Below, one piece after another: positions 30,952 to 43,126 of a stretch of 64,000 bases of DNA. The stretch's first letter is position 1. Each line of letters starts with the position of its first letter. The DNA is taken from the NCBI GenBank assembly GCA_963971535.1, contig OZ020586.1, forward strand, positions 71,015,548 through 71,079,547, written 5' to 3'. This DNA comes from Notolepis coatsorum (lineage: Eukaryota; Chordata; Actinopteri; Aulopiformes; Paralepididae). The notes under the pieces were generated by a model. It saw only the letters and a list, made by a program, of their open reading frames with translations. It searched no databases and had not been told where the DNA came from. The position numbers and the translations under genes are program-made.

Positions 30952-33464
30952 AGTGGACGGCTACCCGACGAGTACCCAGTGGTAAGCTAACCTGACGCCG
31001 GGAGCAATGAACAATGAATGTAGAATGCGAGACTGAATTTATAGACATTGGTTGGGCTAAACTGGTCGACTGCGTTAGACCTGACACTTAGACCTCATGG
31101 GGAGATGCTATTGACATTAAGCGGACTGGCTTCTGAAACTGAACTTTATACTTCCCAAATAGCCGACGCGGATTATATTTGCCCGTATTTCTAACTCCCT
31201 TTTTTTTTTAATTCTTATTATTCTTTAATAGCCCTTATTTTACATGTGTCTCTCTCTCATTCAAACTGTAGACGTTCCCTCTGTTTAGAGGCTGCTAGAT
31301 AAATAGAATGGACCGGTTTGACAGGATAATGAAGGTTCTATTTGTATGCTTTAGGAGTACTCAATGCGCAGAGACTGGGCCTGAATTTACTAGGCCATTT
31401 ACCTAGGTCTAACGGACACCTCGGGGCCAGCTGAAACCAACACCAACAGCAATAGACATGATTACGACGTATTGAGTGTTCGGCCGAACTTGTGGACCTT
31501 GGTTATATTATAGTGCCCAGTCACTATAGATTGGCCACCTATGCCTCAGAAGGGGAATATTGTTATTTCAATCGGAGTGACTCCTTCAAAAGGAACCCTA
31601 TGCCAACCAAGGTTGCTATAGCCATGACCTTGTGAATGATTGCATGCCGTTTTCTTCTGCTCCCTATTTTGTATTTTTTGTTTTTGCCCCCCCCCCTTTT
31701 TTTCTTTTTATCTTTTATATATGTATATAATCTTCCCTTTTTTTCTTAACTTAATTTGTCTTTTCTTTTGTATGGATTTATATACATATGACTCTCTATG
31801 CAGGGTGAGCATATTCAGGGTGCACATGCTCCTCTTAATATTTGAGGGTCTCAATACAAACAAACCGGATAGTATCTATTGGGTGGTGGGGGTTTTGTAT
31901 GCATGTTTCAAGAAGCACTCAAGGTACTGACTGAACCAATTCAATTTGCACACGCTTCTTTTTACTGTCTTAAGGTACAGGTCTCTAACACTGCCGAATG
32001 TAACTAACCACATTACCTCTCTATACATATTTTATGTACATTGTGAGGTCCCTGAATCGTGTAACCCCTGTAACTGCATATACCTCATGTTTATTACTAT
32101 GTTACTCTTTAAATGTATGTATATACATTTTTTTTAAATAGACAGAAGGAGAAAGGGGGGAAAAAAAGAATAGAAGAGAGTGGCACCTCTGTTTCAACTC
32201 TGTTTTGGTTTTGCAATCTTTGTATCCCTAGTGGGCTTGGTAGCAGGGGCTAAAGACACTCTCCCCGAGCTGTTATAGGCTGGAGGCGGGCTTTGCCCAG
32301 GTCCACTGAATTATAGGTTGACCTACACACACTGGAACGCCTCGGTTTACTTGTTCACTCTCAACTTTCAAATCCAGAGCCTGCAGGATAATGAAAGACC
32401 CCCACCACCCCAATAACAGCCTGTTCCAGCTGCTGAGGTCAGGCAGACACCTGCGAACCCCAGCTACTAGGACGGAGAGGCTTAGGCTCAGCTTCTTCCC
32501 CCAGGCCATCAGAGCCTTGAACAATAAACATTGAGTGCCACAGAACACTGAACTATCCACACACAAGCATACATGAGCACACACACGACACGCACGCTGT
32601 GCACGCTCACACACTAGCAGCCACTTTAACACTTTAACAAGAGCGGGCACACACTCATGCCGCACACACGCACACGTATGGCCAAGAGGAAAGGCCACTT
32701 TAAATTAGTATAACAACAGGAACAGTGTATTGCACTACTAAAGCTACCTAGCATGTCCTATATGCTCTGTAAATAACTATGTACAGATACCGAGATGTCA
32801 CACCATGTTACCTGTTACCTGTTTATTGCACAATGTTGTTTTTTTATTGGATTCTATTATATGTTGTACCACTGTATTGCACATCGTCACGGGCAAGACC
32901 ACCCGCATTTCATTGTATACTTGTATGCTGTGACAAATAAAACTCTTGACTTGACTTCTATGGGTCGCACTCCTTATTGGTAGTCATTGGTAGCGGTTTT
33001 ATGTCTATGCTCTAATGGATGAGCCCCGAGTTGTGTTGCAAATATCTTTCATTTCTATCACAATCTTTAATTTTTGAATTTAAGCATCCTTTTTTTGTTT
33101 TTGTTTTTATTTCTTATTTCTTTGGCTGTTCGAATGTTCTTTTAACACAAATTTAGAAGTTTATCCATAACCATATTGGAAGCTGTTCGAAATTGATGGG
33201 AGAGAGGGGGAAAAGGGGAGTGAGGATGAAGTCTCCACCGGAAGGAATGTATCCGGAGAGGTACAGAGGCTGTTGCTGTTCGCTTAGGGACCAAGGGATG
33301 TACCCCCGGGTGAGTATGTTTGTGTATGGTTGTGTGGGTGTATGTGTGTGCGTCAACCCCCTACCCCCCCCCTCCCCCCCCCCTTTTCTCTATCCCCCTC
33401 TACCTTTCTCCTCTCTTCCAATGTTTTATCTTTTCAACTCAGGTATGTATATACTTAACAGAAC
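30952..33464 (+). other. Spacer between L1-like ORF1 and ORF2
   Basis: No coding signal apart from the inserted LINE fragment at 32385-32960. Contains T-rich stretches (about 31200 and 31690-31750), C-runs (31686 and 33366-33382) and a GT-rich stretch (33318-33352). Part is presumably native spacer and part inserted. Confidence 0.5.
32385..32960 (+). mobile_element. Rex1/CR1-type LINE 3' end (second subfamily)
   Basis: The frame from about 32388 reads IMKDPHHPNNSLFQLLRSGR and ends FFPQAIRALNNKH and stop near 32534, clearly related to the end of the LINE at 56.3-56.6 kb but divergent. A CA-rich untranslated region, TTTCATTGTATACTTG and a CTTGACTTGACTT tail near 32945-32957 follow. Confidence 0.75.
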
Positions 33465-36400
33465 ATGGCAGTGACGGGCAGGAACATCCGTTTCGTCTCA
33501 TGGTATGTCAAAGGGATGAATAACTCTATCAAGGCTAACAAGGTACTTAACCATCTACAGCACCTCAAGGGTGACCTTTGTTTTTTACAAGAGACACACA
33601 TCTGCACCTCAGATATCCCCCGCATTAAGAGAGCATGGATGGGACATGTTTTTCATTCTAAATTCTCAGCAAAAGCCAGGGGAGCTGCAATTATTATACA
33701 TAGGGATGTACCCTTCGAGCCTGCCACCATTTTAACTGATCTTGACGGACGATATGTTATAGTGTCAGGCAGACTGCATAACATTCCGGTGGTTTTGGCC
33801 TCAATATATGCACCAAATTGGGACAGTGATAAATTTGTATCTAATTCATTTTCCTCGATACCTAACCTTAATGATCATCACATAATTATCGGAGGAGACT
33901 TTAACCAGGTCCAAAACATAGAACTGGATAGGTCTTCGGATAGACGAACTACCATCTCCAAAGCGGCGAGCATCCTAAAATTTCATATGGAACAGCTTGG
34001 CCTTATAGACCCTTGGAGAGCAAGATTTCCTACCGATAAACTTTTCTCCTTCTTCTCCCATGTCCACCACACGTATTCGAGGATAGACTTCTTTTTACTA
34101 GATGAAAAACTACTACATAATGTAGTCTCTACTAAGTACCATAGTATAGTCATTTCCGATCATGCCCCGACATCCGTTGAAATTAACTTCCCCCAGGGTA
34201 GAACACCCTCTAAATTTTGGAGATTCTATTCCCACTTATTATCTTAACCTGAATTTAAGGATTTTATTCATGCACAAATAAAAATCTTCTTTGAGATAAA
34301 CGACACACCTGAAGTTAGCAGTGACATGCTCTGGGAGGCCTTTAAGGCGTATCTCCGCGGACAGGCCATCTCCTTTACCTCTCATTTTGGGAAGCAGGAA
34401 CAATCCAAATTAACGGGTATATCAGATGAGATTAAACGATTGGACATCCAGTATTCATCTAAACCAACTCCTGCTCTATACAAGAAACGACTCCAGCTCC
34501 AATCACAATATGATTTGCTCTAGACTAGTAAGATCGAGAGACTACTCCTGCACACCAAGCAATGTTTTTTCGAGCAGGGGGATAAGGCCGGAAAATTACT
34601 TGCGTACCAAGCACGAGTGGTGAGTGCCTCTAGACTGATTCCCAGGATAAAATCCCAATTAGGTGTCATTACAACAGACCCTACGGAAATTTCAGAAATT
34701 TTCTCTGACTACTATTCCAAACTTTGCACGTCGGAGTCCTCCCAGCAGGACTGGGATCGCCCAAACCCCCTCAAGTCTCTCAAGTACCCTCAGGCGAATA
34801 AAGCGGAAGCTGAAGAGTTAGGCATGCCTATAACCATCTCCGAAGTGACTGAGGCAATCAAATCTTTACAAAGTGGCAAATCACCCGGGCCAGATGGCTA
34901 TACTACAGAATTTTATAAAACCTACTCCGCGTTGGTTGCTCCTTTTCTACTGAGAGTAATGACTCCCTTCTAAAGGGCCAAATGCCGCCCACGCTATCAG
35001 AGGCGTCACTGTCCCTGCTGCTCAAAAAAGGTAAAGACCCTCTCCTTTGTAGCAGTTACAGACCAATCTCCCTCCTTAATGTGGATTGTAAAATATTGGC
35101 TAAGGTCCTTTCATGCCGTCTTCAGAAGGTGGTCCCGTTCCTGATAGACCCGGATCAGACGGGTTTCATCATGGATAGACAATCCTTCTTTAACACCAGG
35201 AGGCTGTTAAATATCCTTTTCTCAACCACGACTGGCGTGCCGGAAATGGTACTCTCCCTGGATGCTGAGAAAGCGTTTGACAGTGGAATGGAGGTACCTG
35301 TTCCATACACTTGAGAAATTTGGTTTGGGACCGGGATTTATTTCATGGATAAAACTCCTATACTCGTCCCCGGTGGCCTCGGTTAATGTGAATGGTACCA
35401 AGTCGGGCCAGTTTGTGCTTTATCGCGGCACTCGTCAAGGATGCCCGCTTTCTCCCTTGCTCTACGCGCTCGCCGCAGAACCTTTAGCCATATGGCTCCG
35501 CAGTGAGGACAGATTTGAGGGGATTGAGAGGTTCGGCCTGGTTCATAAACTCTCATTGTATGCCGACGATCTCCTACTTTATGTCTCCAATCCGTCATCG
35601 TCCATCCCTGTTATCCTGGATATTCTAGAACAACATAGGCAGCTCTCTGGATACAAACTTAATCTCCAGAAAAGTGAATATTTACCTGTTAATGTATCTG
35701 CGGAACGGCTTCCTCAATCGCTTTTCCCCTTTAAAAGGAAGGATTCACATATCTAGGGATTTTTATGGCCAAATCACCGACAGAGCTCTTTGCAAAAAAT
35801 GTCCGTCCTCTGCTGGATCGCTTTAAGCTAGATCTGACGAGATGGTCCTCTCTCCCACTCTCGCTTCTGGGAAGGGTTAACCTGATAAAGATGGTGGTCT
35901 TACCCCGATTTCTATACGCTTTTCAGCATATACCCATATTTATTAATAAAGCCTTTTTCACTTCAATTGATCAACTTATAGGTTCATTCCTGTGGGGTAA
36001 CAAAAGAGCACGTATTAAGAGGACGATCATGCAACTTCCTAAATCGGAAGGGGGTTTGGCTTTGCCCAATCTTCGCTATTACTACTGGGCATGTAATATA
36101 AACAAACTCCTTTACTGGAGGACCGGGAGGGAGGAAGAAGACCAACCCCAATGGGCTCGGATGGAAGTCTCCTCTTCAAAGTACTCACTCTGGTCTGTGG
36201 CAACATCCCAACTACCCATTTCGATCCCTATTAAACAGGTGGCTCGGAACCAAATTGTGACGGATACTTTGAAAATCTGGAATAAGTTTAGGAAACAATT
36301 TGGCCTACACGCTCCGTCTGGGCTAGCTCCAATCTCTCGTAATCACCTATTCTTACCGTCCTGTTCTGATCCTGTATTCAGAAGCTGGGCGAACAAAGGT

Positions 36401-37230
36401 TTGCTAACCATTAATGACCTATACTCCGGAGGTGTGTTCTCGTCGTTTGCAGAACTATCAAAAGATAGTTTTTTCAGATCAGACATTTTGTTCAGAACCA
36501 ATTCCCACAATTCCCTGGCCGTCCTCCAGACTCTAGGACTGACCCTCTCCTATCGCTCGGTACCGGGTGGAAAGGGCTCGTCTCAATTCTATATGATAAA
36601 ATATTTTGGATGAACCCAACTTGCTTAGACTCCCTAAAAGCCAAATGGGATGAAGATTTGGGAATTATCATTACAGATGAACAATGGGATCATATATTAG
36701 ACCTTGTACACACTTCCTCTATATGTGCAAGACACAGTTTGCTGCAGTGTAGGATCCTGCATAGGGTTCACTACACCAATGCGAGGTTAGCAAAGATATA
36801 CCCGGATAGAACGGATGCGTGTAATAGATGTAAACAATCTCCAGCCGATTATATGCACATGTTTTGGACGTGCCCCAAACTCACAGAGTTTTGGACTGCA
36901 ATATTTGATACACTGAGTAGGGTCTTGGGTGTGACGTTAGACCCTGATCCACCCACTGCCTTTTTCGGTATCCCGAATACCCCTTCAATCGCATCTAGGG
37001 CTGCAAAACGAGTTGTGGCGTTCACTACCCTCCTCGCTAGGAGACTTATTCTCTTTAAATGGATACACCCTTCCCCACCCACTCACAACAGATGGATACA
37101 TGAGATACTACATTGTGTTAAGCTTGAGCGAATCAGATTCTCCCTAAAGGGCTCCCTTGAAACATTCCATGTGACCTGGCAACCATTTCTGCAACACATT
37201 GATACCCTGACTATCAATGAAGAGACTTAG
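33465..37230 (+). pseudogene. L1-like ORF2 (endonuclease, reverse transcriptase), broken
   Basis: Covers nearly the whole ORF2 in order. APE-type endonuclease (33465-34247): QETHI, GGDFNQV, SDHAPTSVEI. Reverse transcriptase: YRPISLLN near 35060, SLDAEKAFD near 35260, GTRQGCPLSPLLYAL near 35430, YADDLLLY near 35560. C-terminal Cys cluster CNRC...HMFWTC near 36820-36870. In-frame stops occur at 34245 and 34521, and frame changes near 34975, 35280, 35756 and 36610. The protein would nick target DNA and reverse-transcribe the element; this copy cannot. Confidence 0.85.
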
Positions 37231-37819
37231 AAAGGATAGAGCTTTACACCTCTAACTGCACTTCCATATATTTTATTATTATTTTATTCCTATTTTCTAA
37301 TTCCCACCTTCCCTGTCCTGGTATGTATGGGTGTGAATGAGACCCCCGGGGGCTGGGTGGGTAACTGGGGGAGGGAGAGGGGAATGGGAGACGCAGCTGC
37401 AGAAGGTCAAACTACTCAAGAATTACCACAACACTATAGACAGGGATGGGGGAAAGAGTGAAATAATCTCATTGATGACTTTCTTCCACAGCCACAGCCG
37501 TGCTGGAGAGTTTTCTTTCTGTGTTTTTAGTTCTTTCTTTACTTCTTTTTATCTAAATATGTGTACATACTACAGATGGGTCTGATTGATATTATTATTG
37601 TTTTTTTGTTTTTCTTTCCCAGTAGCATCTATGCTGTATGTTTGGATGTTTTGCAGATGTGTTTTCAACAACTTCGGTGTGGGGGGGATGGGGTGGGTAT
37701 GAGGGAGGGGAAGGGGAAATGAAAGGGGAAGAAAAGAAAAAAGATGGAAAATGTATGATGTCGACAATTGTAAATGTGCAATTAACTTTCCCTGCAATAA
37801 AGAAATTTATAAAAAAAAA
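37231..37819 (+). other. L1-like 3' untranslated region
   Basis: Follows the ORF2 stop at 37228-37230. G-rich and T-rich short runs, a GGGGGGATGGGGTGGG stretch near 37680, AATAAA, then an A-run at 37810-37819. Confidence 0.6.
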
Positions 37820-38076
37820 TCTGTTTCGACAATGTTGACTGCAAACAAGTCATTGATAAGCGACGGGCAGATTAGACACATAATTTAAAACATAGATTAG
37901 GCGTTTTTAACGCTAACATTGAAGTGGATGATGGCACTTAACAGGGTTTTCAATGTTAACTGGCCGGCACTGAAACTGTTAACATCCAAGGGCCCACATG
38001 TAGGCCCTCTTGAGGACGATTCGCCATGCTCCACTTTGCCGACCTCTAGCGGCTCGTGTGTGCATTTATTTGAATA
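37820..38076. other. Non-coding, possible piggyBac-like interior
   Basis: No coding signal. Contains three TTAAC-type motifs with GGCAC/GGCCGGCAC nearby (37925-37980) that recall the piggyBac-like end repeats, so it may be part of the interrupted element described at 29200. Confidence 0.3.
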
Positions 38077-38189
38077 ATATGGGATGCACGATAATTATCG
38101 GGCCGATATCAGCAATTATGACGTCATCCCGATAAACCCGATAACGTTATTGATAGCTCCGATAACAGAATATTCACACACTGCCGATA

Positions 38190-39507
38190 TGATCTGTTTG
38201 GCTTTTGTAGCTATGCTTCATAAATGGAACATAACGAAAGAGATGGTCCATGTTGTCCTAAGAGACAACGCACGTAACATGTCAAAGGCTATGGAGGATT
38301 ACAATGTTGATAGCCTGGGCTGCATGGCCCACACCTTACAGCTGGCTGTGAACAAGGCTGTGCTGAACCAACGAGCTGTGATTGACTGTGTTGCCATCGG
38401 TCGGAAGATTGTTGGACACTTTAAGCACTCCCAAGTAGCGACCAACCGCCTGGAAGGGTTAATGGTGGCCCTGAAAATAACAAAATCACGACTCCAACAA
38501 GACGTGGCCACACGTTGGAACAGTACATTCTACATGCTCCAGAGTCTGGTGAAGCAGAAGCAAGCTATCGCAGCTTATGCTGTAGAATACAAGTTGCCAG
38601 CAACACTCAACGCCGACCAATGGACCCTGGTTGAAAACATCTTGACCATCCTCGATCCGTGTGAACAGCTGACTAGAAATATTAGCAAAGCTACAGCCAC
38701 TACTGCAGACATGATCCCCTCCATCCAAGCCCTAACACGCCTGCTAAAACAAACCGTCCCAAAACAGACCACGGAGTGAAAACTATGAAGGAGACCCTGT
38801 TAAAAGCAGTCCAAAGGCGTTTTGGTGACATAGAGGAAACGCCCATGTATTATATCTCCACGATATTAGACCCGAGGTACAAGGACCGCTACTTCAGCCG
38901 TGCATCAAAACGTCAAGCTACAGAAATGCTGCGGGAACAGCTGCACAATATCGAGACAGACACCCCCGGCCCCCAGTCAGATGAGCCACCGGCAAAGAGG
39001 ACCAGGGAAGACGAGAACAACAACAACTCGCTCTTGGGAATGTTTGAGGCAATCATGGAAGAAAACACAGAGGCTGCCTGCAACTGAACAACAGGACGAC
39101 AGCAGAGTGGATGCGGACGTAAGTGTATATTTAATTTTAATGTTTTATGAACACTGTATAACTTGTGTTATGGAACCGGTAAAACGTCATCGTAATTAGA
39201 TCCCGTTCTTCTGTGCTTTTGTTTTTACTGTTAGCTCCAGTCCTATCTGTTGGAGCCCACGCTTCCCATGAGCCGTTGCCCGCTGGAATACTGGCGTAGC
39301 AACCAGTCCCGTTACGAGTGCCTGGCCCAACTTGCTCGTAAATTTCTGTCAGCGCCTTGCACTAGCGTTGACTCTGAGCGTTTGTTTTCTGCTGCTGGAC
39401 ACGTGATGACCGAGCAAAGGAACCGACTCGCATGCGAGAAGGCAGAGATGCTAATCTTCATTAAAAAAAATCTCCCACTGATCCGACCAGAATTTAAAAA
39501 ACAGTAG
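38190..39507 (+). pseudogene. hAT transposase, N-truncated, with intron
   Basis: Coding remnants of a ZBED-like hAT transposase. The first block (to 38779) includes HTADMICLAFVAMLHKW, VLRDNARNM, SLGCMAHTLQLAV and VATRWNSTFYMLQ, the RNase H-like catalytic region with its conserved CxxH-like and RW motifs. A frame change near 38776 leads to a block with ISTILDPRYKDRYF and an acidic tail. A 116-bp intron (39119-39234, GTAAGT...TTAG) separates the last exon, which carries the hAT dimerisation domain (CPLEYWRSNQ, ARKFLSAPCTSVDSERLFS) and stops at 39505-39507. The BED zinc finger and the first catalytic segment are missing. Confidence 0.75.
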
Positions 39508-40200
39508 AAGAGTTACAAAAAAAATAACAATACAGGGTCAAACATGAATCTATCTGTCTCGCTCTCTCTCCCCTCTCTCTCTTTGAGAAAAAAAATGAAA
39601 ACAATTGAAAGTTTGAAACCTCAATGCTTCAAAAAACCTCAAAAAAAAGGGTTCACTCACTGTCATTTATATTGATTATTATTTATAAATAATATTAATC
39701 CTTTGTTCTGTAAAATGACTGTTTGTTACTGTGTGGAACTTGTTTCAGTAGCTTATTTGTTTTTGATACTGTGAGGAATGCACTTTTTCAGTTTGTATAC
39801 TTTACAATTTACATAGAGACATATCTGACTGTCCGATTTTACCTGCCAGTATTTAATTTGAATCCCAGGCTTATGCAAAGATTTGCAACAGTTCTAGAGG
39901 CCTTTATTTAATTTTTACATCACTGAGTGATGAACCTCACTATGACAATTGGCAAATATTTATATTTTGCAGTGTTATGTTTACAAGTTATTGACGGATT
40001 GTGAATTTTCTGATTCAAATTATATTTATTTGGAAAAATAAATATGGTCACTTTATCAGTCAAAACTGTTGTCTTGGCTTTGTTTTGTTCATAGTAGTAA
40101 CGCTCATGTCATGATAAATCTGGTTAGGTCAAAACTACAGGAATATACATTTAAAAAAAAAAATTATAATACAATAAATATCGGTTATCGGTATCGGCCT
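39508..40200. other. hAT 3' non-coding part
   Basis: AT-rich sequence between the transposase stop and the right terminal repeat. A short CTCTCT stretch lies near 39560. No other gene is visible. Confidence 0.5.
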
Positions 40201-40257
40201 TGAGGAGCAGAAAGTTATCGTTATCGGGGTCAAAAAAATCTATATCGTGCACCCCTA

Positions 40258-40545
40258 CAATATATAGATAGAATTAAAGCCCTATTTGTTGCCTGTCGAT
40301 TGCCCTTTCAGGTGACAAGATCCGTTCAGCGGTTCTCGAGTTACATGCCGATATGTGAGGTGTGCGCCAAAGTACACATTACCACCCCCAACTCCCGGGG
40401 CTCTAGCTCTGTCAATCATTTGGCGATCTCGAAAACCTTTGGACAGGGTTGTAGCCAATGAGTGTGGCTTTCCAATGATACCCCACATGGGGATCTAATA
40501 CGGTCTGTATTGATTGATTTATGATAAAAAACATTCAGCGCCAGG
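40258..40545. other. Non-coding, possible piggyBac-like interior
   Basis: No coding signal. The TGGCTTTCCAATG stretch near 40468 is also found near 28990 (GGCTTTCCAATGGCAGTG), supporting a shared repeat family. The MITE target GCGCCAGG forms its right edge. Confidence 0.35.
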
Positions 40546-41363
40546 TAGGGCTGGGCGATAAAACGATAACGATAACTATCGCGATAAATTATTTCCTCTA
40601 AATAAACATGAAACGTGGTCGCAAAGTTTCGATATATCGATTTTCCAAGCTTGGATATCAGCACACGCGCACTAACAACCAATCAGTGAAGGAGATGGCG
40701 ACAGCGAAGGAGACCCGCGGTGCACCTCTGGGTAGTAAACAAGAATGGCTAGGATAATTAGCTTTCACGCCGCTATTTTATAGTTTACGTGCGGAGTGGG
40801 TGTGTGGCGTGAATTCTGAGGGTACGGTTAGAGTAGTGTGGGGTATGCTGCGCCGTGGTGGACGTTGTTGCAATGTATTGGGGCGGAACGGAGTATTTTA
40901 GGGTGATAGTTAGTACATTGGAAACAAGGCTGGCTAGGATCATTAGCTTGCACGCCGCTATTTTATAGTTTACGTGTGGAGTGGGTGTGTGGCGTGAATT
41001 CTGAGGTAACGGTTAGAGTAGTGTGGGGTATGCGGTGGACGTCGTTGCAATGTATTGGGGCGGAACAGTGTATTTTAGGGTGATAGTTAGTACATTGTCG
41101 TGGAATACACCGCTTGCTCTGGCTAACTGTGTTAGTTCCATTCTTATAATGCATATGATCCAGTGGCGGTAGGTTGCCCCCTGGTGGAATATAATAATCT
41201 ATGCACTGAGCCGTGTTTACTGCGTAGAAGAACGGCGCCGGGCATAAGAAGTTAATTAAACTTGACAGAAATTATATCGACGATAATTATCGATATAGAA
41301 TGATATGAAAATAATTTTATAATTTTATCGCGATTGCGTTTTTGGCCATATCGCCCAGCCCTA
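40546..41363. mobile_element. hAT MITE, 818 bp, with perfect 8-bp TSD
   Basis: Ends TAGGGCTGGGCGATA and TATCGCCCAGCCCTA; target duplication GCGCCAGG at 40538-40545 and 41364-41371. Inside is a tandem duplication of about 175 bp: the CACGCCGCTATTTTATAG and TGTGTGGCGTGAATTCTGAG blocks appear at about 40768 and 40950. No transposase. Confidence 0.93.
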
Positions 41364-41371
41364 GCGCCAGG

Positions 41372-41647
41372 GATTAACCGGGTCCCGTTGTAGCTATGCC
41401 ACGCTTTAAAGATAGGAGTGCGTCACCTTGTTTGTAGAGCTATATCTATATTCTATATTATAGCTATGGGGGCAATACTATGGTAATTTGACACTGACTT
41501 TCTTCCGTCTAAGATGCAAAAAAGAGATAATTTTTTCATGCATACGTTCACGCGGTATCCCGTGGTGAATATAGGTATAATTTCAGAGTGATCCGCGATA
41601 ATTCCTGGGAAGCGAGTAATAGGGTGCAACGTGAATTCTACTATAAG
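41372..41647. other. Non-coding, shares segments with the 24.1-kb piggyBac-like element
   Basis: The TATATTATAGCTATGG block and AATAATTTTTTCAT-like block match 24110-24210. Interrupted on the right by BEL copy 2; its probable continuation starts at 49716. Confidence 0.45.
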
Positions 41648-43079
41648 TGTAACTGAGGGGTACAATTCCCTGACTGTATTACTAGATATGATACTTACTA
41701 CCACTACCTTTGTACTTAATATTCGGCCACCCAGTACACGGCATAAATATATTATGATGAACACTGTCACGTAGATGAAACGGATCCAACACAAATGTAC
41801 GAATTAGAAATAGGTCTTTATTTCTACACAGCGATGGTGTGTAGAGCAAGCACTTAATCAAATCAATCACATTTATGAATGGAATTAGTATGCACTTTTA
41901 TGGCAAGAGTACTCGTCGGTATATCAATAGAGAATGTCCAATCTCTGAAGGCGCATGTGGTACATATACGACCTGGAATAGTATAAGGAATAACAGCAAT
42001 GATACTTTAATGATTATATACTGGCTACACTAGAGGGGGTTAATCCGGTCGCTTGTAAGCCGACAGGAGTAGGAGGGGGGGGGGGTAGAATCCGGCTGCC
42101 TCATCCGGCCAAGGGTATCCCAGGTGAACCCACTGTAGTGCCGTTCAATGCGCCGGCGATCCTTGGACCACAGATGAAAGCAGGTGGACTCTTTGTGGGC
42201 CGGCGTTCTCCGGTCCACGGAGGAGAGACGTGAAGCGACCTCGTCTTGCAGAGCGTCTCCTCACCTTGCGTCCTCTCCAGGGGGGGGGGTTCCAACACAC
42301 GGCAGTGTCGGGGGTCTTTATCCATGGAATAATCAAAGTATACAAAGCATAATCCGTGCCTGGGAAGGCAGGCTGTCGTCGGTAGAATAATCCGGTATAC
42401 AGGTCCACTCGCTCGTCGGCTCTGGGGCTCCTCGGGTGCAGCTTCACGTGGGGTCAACCACCCTGGATAAGCAGCCAGTTCTCTGCCCGAAACGATGGGG
42501 TACTGACTACGGTAGTATTCTCACCGCACGAAGCACTATATATTAACAGACTATTATTAGCTTAATAGACTACGTCCAACTCGACGATATAGTGCCAAAT
42601 ATGACTATTCAAATATTAATATACACGATGTCTCAATACCGATGGTAGGCGAACTTGGCCTTACTCCCACACGTGGCGTCGCGGGGAGGCTTTACGTCTG
42701 TGACTCTATTGGAGGGTAAGAAACTGGACTGAAAAGAAAGTCCTACTTTAGTAGCGCAGTATATATACGCACTATGAACAAATAGTCCCATTAGTGGTGC
42801 GGTAGCCAGATTCCTACGCGGAACTAGGACTTGTTCGTACATGTGGAGCGGTACGTTTGAACTGGGTCTGAGGGGTATGGCAGCCTGGCACCAAGGTCTC
42901 GACCAATAGTAGAATGGAGACTATTATGGGATGTTCAGTAGGCTAGAATGGATATTCAATGCATATTGTACAAGGAATATACAAGGGATATCAGGGAATA
43001 TTAGAGAATATACAAATACAATTAAATATATATATATAAATAAATATATATATTCGGTTTAATCTGGCCCTTCACAACA
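41648..43079 (-). repeat. BEL/Pao copy 2, 3' LTR
   Basis: Complement reads TGTTGTGAAGG...CAGTTACA. Differs from its partner by substitutions at about 41956, 42013, 42027 and 42370 and by a G-run length. Confidence 0.93.
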
Positions 43080-43126
43080 GCCACCCCCTGATTGGTCCCA
43101 GACCTAATCAGTTAAACAGAGACAGA

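Larger units (their letters stand above)
29986..37819 (+). mobile_element. L1-like LINE, near full length, ORF2 broken
   Basis: The order is a short 5' region, ORF1 (30142-30951), a long spacer with a second LINE fragment inside (32385-32960), ORF2 pieces (33465-37230), and a 3' region with AATAAA at about 37796 and an A-run ending at 37819. The arrangement of coiled-coil ORF1 plus endonuclease/reverse transcriptase ORF2 is that of the L1 clade in fish. No target duplication could be read with confidence. Confidence 0.8.
38077..40257 (+). mobile_element. hAT DNA transposon, internally deleted
   Basis: The terminal repeats are (TA)TGGGATGCACGATA on the left and TATCGTGCACCCCTA on the right (ending 40257), each followed inward by TATCGG-type motifs. 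The plus strand carries a transposase lacking its N-terminal half. The flanking 8 bases on the two sides do not match well, so the target duplication is decayed or the left edge is a base or two off. Confidence 0.75.
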